From Akkermansia sp. (lineage in GTDB: Bacteria > Verrucomicrobiota > Verrucomicrobiia > Verrucomicrobiales > Akkermansiaceae): 6,063 nt of DNA. Of this stretch, positions 4,110 through 6,063 are shown piece after piece; position 1 is the stretch's first letter, and each line of letters begins with the position of its first letter. The notes under the pieces were generated by a model. That model worked only from the letters and a program-made list of their open reading frames with translations, was not told the DNA's origin and did not search any database. The stretch spans positions 1 to 6,063 of the forward strand of contig JAIFNK010000024.1 in NCBI GenBank assembly GCA_020047775.1. The letters are read 5' to 3'. Made by a program: the position numbers and the translations under genes.

Positions 4110-6063
4110 ATGAAATCCCAGAAAAAGTCCCTGCTTCCCGCACTCTCCATCAGCGCGGGCCTGATCGCCACCGTGGCTGCCTTCGGCTTCCGCGACGCGG
4201 AGCCCCTCGACGCCAAGGCGACGGACGCCGCCGTCACCGCACTCACCACGCGGATTCTGGAAAGCTCCCAGTTCGCCCACCAACAACTCGATGACCAGCT
4301 TGCCGGGAAGTTCCTCGACCGCTACCTCGACACGCTCGACAGCGGCCACATGATTTTCCTGAAGAGCGATCTCGACGAGTTCGCCCGCTTCCGGCCGACG
4401 CTCGCCCAAGCCACCCGCAAGGAGGGCGACTCCAGCCTCGCGCACTTCGTTTTCAAGCGCTACCTCAAGCGCCTCGACGAACGGGTGGCCTTCATCACCA
4501 AGACCTTGGCCGATGAAAAATTCGAGTTCACCACCGACGAGACATTTTCCTACGACCGCAAGGACGCCCCGCATCCGGCAGACATCACCGCCGCGAAAGC
4601 CCTGTGGGGCCAGCAGCTCCGCTACGAATATCTCCAAGAGAAACTCGCGGGCAAGAAGGAGGCGGAAATCGTCAAAACCCTCGGCCGCCGCCCCGCCCGC
4701 ATCGCGGAAACCATGCGCAAGTTCGATGAGAAGGCCGTGCTCGAAATGTACCTTGAAGCACTCGCCCAGGTTTACGATCCCCACTCGGACTACATGGGCC
4801 CGGAGCAACTCAAGAGCTTCGAAATCGCCATGAACCTCTCGCTCATCGGCATCGGCGCGACCCTGCAATCCTACGACGGCTATTGCAAGATCATGGAACT
4901 CGTGCCCGGTGGCCCCGCCGCCCGCAGTGGGCTGATCAAGAACGGCGACCGCATCGTCGGCGTGGCGCAGAAGGAAGGTGTCGAGTTCACCGACCTCGTC
5001 GATATGCCGCTTTCCCAGGCCGTCGAACTGATCCGTGGGAAAAAAGGCACCACCGTGCATCTCAACATCATCCCGGCGGATGCCGTGGATGACAGCGTCC
5101 GCAAAACCATTTCCATCGTCCGCGACGAGATCAAACTCGAAGACCAACAGGCGAAGGCCCGGATCATCGACCTCCCCGCAGGCGACAAGACCGAGCGCAT
5201 CGGCGTGATCGACCTGCCCGGATTCTATGCCGGCGAGGGCGATGGCAAAGGCGCCCCCACCTCCGCCACCGCCGATGTCGCCCGCCTTGTCAGCAAGCTG
5301 AAAAGCGAAAACGTCACCGGCATCATCCTCGACCTCCGTCGCAACGGCGGCGGCTCGCTCCAGGAAGCCATCGACCTCACCGGCCTCTTCATTGCCTCAG
5401 GCCCTGTCGTCCAGACGCGCAACCTCGAAGGCCGCCTGGAAGTCGGCAAGGACAAGAACGACAAGATCGCCTGGGACGGACCACTCGTCGTGCTCACCAG
5501 CCGCTTCAGCGCCTCCGCCTCCGAGATCGTGGCCGGTGCCTTGCAGGACTACGGCCGCGCGGTCGTCGTCGGCGACACTTCCACCTTCGGAAAAGGCACC
5601 GTCCAGACCATCATCCCGCTTGGCCGGATCATGAAGGGCGAGGGCATCACCCCGGGCTCCGATCCCGGCGCGTTGAAGGTCACGATCAGTAAATTCTATC
5701 GCCCCAGCGGCAAGTCCACCCAGCTTGAAGGAGTCAAGGCTGACATCGTCATCCCCTCGCTCACCGACCTGCCGGAAATCGGCGAGTCGGACATGAAAAA
5801 CCCGCTACCCTGGGACACCATCCAGGCGGTCAAATTCACCCCCACCAACCAGGTCGCTCCGGCGCTTGATGCGCTGCGCAACCATTCCCGCCAACGGGTC
5901 GCCAACACCCCCGACTTCGTCGAACTGAAGTCCGAGATCGAGCGCTTCGGGAAGATGCGTGCGGACAAGAGCGTCTCGCTCAATGAAGCCGCCCGTCAAA
6001 AGGAAAAAGACGAACTCAAGGCCCGCGCCGAAGCGGTCAAGAAAGCCCGCCTCGCCCGCGCCT
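4110..6063 (+). CDS. prc: Carboxy-terminal processing (tail-specific) protease, Prc type, peptidase family S41, 3' partial
   Basis: This is an exported serine protease that in E. coli (Prc/Tsp) trims FtsI and, with NlpI, degrades the peptidoglycan hydrolase MepS; substrates here are unknown. The 651 visible residues start with a signal peptide or anchor (MKSQKK, then a hydrophobic run to about residue 27). Next comes a helical N-terminal domain (about 35-225, with KFLDRYLDTLDSGH), then DPHSDYMGPEQ and LSLIGIGATLQ. The PDZ domain is at about 245-322 (GGPAARSG, NGDRIVGV). The S41 core has IGVIDLPGFY, ILDLRRNGGGSL and FSASASEIVAG with nucleophile Ser469. GKGTVQ follows with general base Lys495 and Gln499, matching E. 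coli Ser452/Lys477 in spacing apart from one extra residue. The C-terminal Prc helical region begins with NPLPWDTI and runs into Lys/Ala-rich sequence at the window edge. E. coli Prc is 682 aa, so perhaps 30-80 residues are missing. ATG 4086 and ATG 4020 are in frame upstream; 4110 is chosen because it puts the basic n-region directly before the hydrophobic core. No clear Shine-Dalgarno sequence precedes any of them. Confidence 0.95.
   Translation, partial: MKSQKKSLLPALSISAGLIATVAAFGFRDAEPLDAKATDAAVTALTTRILESSQFAHQQLDDQLAGKFLDRYLDTLDSGHMIFLKSDLDEFARFRPTLAQATRKEGDSSLAHFVFKRYLKRLDERVAFITKTLADEKFEFTTDETFSYDRKDAPHPADITAAKALWGQQLRYEYLQEKLAGKKEAEIVKTLGRRPARIAETMRKFDEKAVLEMYLEALAQVYDPHSDYMGPEQLKSFEIAMNLSLIGIGATLQSYDGYCKIMELVPGGPAARSGLIKNGDRIVGVAQKEGVEFTDLVDMPLSQAVELIRGKKGTTVHLNIIPADAVDDSVRKTISIVRDEIKLEDQQAKARIIDLPAGDKTERIGVIDLPGFYAGEGDGKGAPTSATADVARLVSKLKSENVTGIILDLRRNGGGSLQEAIDLTGLFIASGPVVQTRNLEGRLEVGKDKNDKIAWDGPLVVLTSRFSASASEIVAGALQDYGRAVVVGDTSTFGKGTVQTIIPLGRIMKGEGITPGSDPGALKVTISKFYRPSGKSTQLEGVKADIVIPSLTDLPEIGESDMKNPLPWDTIQAVKFTPTNQVAPALDALRNHSRQRVANTPDFVELKSEIERFGKMRADKSVSLNEAARQKEKDELKARAEAVKKARLARA

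Noticed and set aside
3969..4110. Read-through fusion of the TIM-barrel protein with the protease, since the TAA at 3969 is in the same frame as prc
   Set aside because: The shared frame has a one in three chance, there is no recoding signal, and fusing a cytoplasmic enzyme before a signal peptide makes no sense.
4101..5147. Long minus-strand open frame (348 codons) opposite prc
   Set aside because: It lies over the N-terminal and PDZ domains of a well-supported protease. Its translation is low-complexity Glu/Gly/Val/Leu, typical of a shadow.

Overview
The window (6,063 bp, GC-rich, all recognisable genes on the + strand) looks like core chromosome of a free-living bacterium. Its protein styles (PanB with an extra residue in the IGIG loop, a TIM-barrel protein opening with a FSTCWNNSRHTDGE-like motif, a Prc-type protease) suggest Verrucomicrobiota. 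This assignment is from memory of the families and is moderate in confidence. There are no phage, transposase, CRISPR or plasmid genes.

Layout. (1) 2-679: the 3' portion of panB (pantothenate/CoA synthesis), cut by the window edge. (2) 683-769: an unusual, nearly symmetric long palindrome containing three GACATGTC-centred palindromes. (3) 751-1878: hemW, a radical-SAM haem chaperone, whose best start codon sits in the centre of the third palindrome. (4) 1941-2465: a small DUF456 integral membrane protein. (5) 2490-2878: rnpB, the class A RNase P RNA, with P1, P2, P3, P4, P6, P12, P16, P17, P18 and P19 traceable by eye. (6) 3045-3971: a TIM-barrel sugar phosphate isomerase/epimerase-like protein with a complete candidate metal site. 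(7) 4110-6063: a Prc-type carboxy-terminal processing protease with an intact Ser/Lys dyad, running off the 3' edge.

The genes are co-directional but functionally unrelated (cofactor synthesis, haem handling, membrane protein, tRNA processing, sugar metabolism, periplasmic proteolysis). Gaps of 49 to 166 nt separate most of them, several with hairpins, so I read this as housekeeping genes side by side rather than one pathway operon. No gap between genes exceeds 300 bases. I see no new multi-gene system here. The one signal that the genes do not explain is the compound palindrome at the panB/hemW junction.
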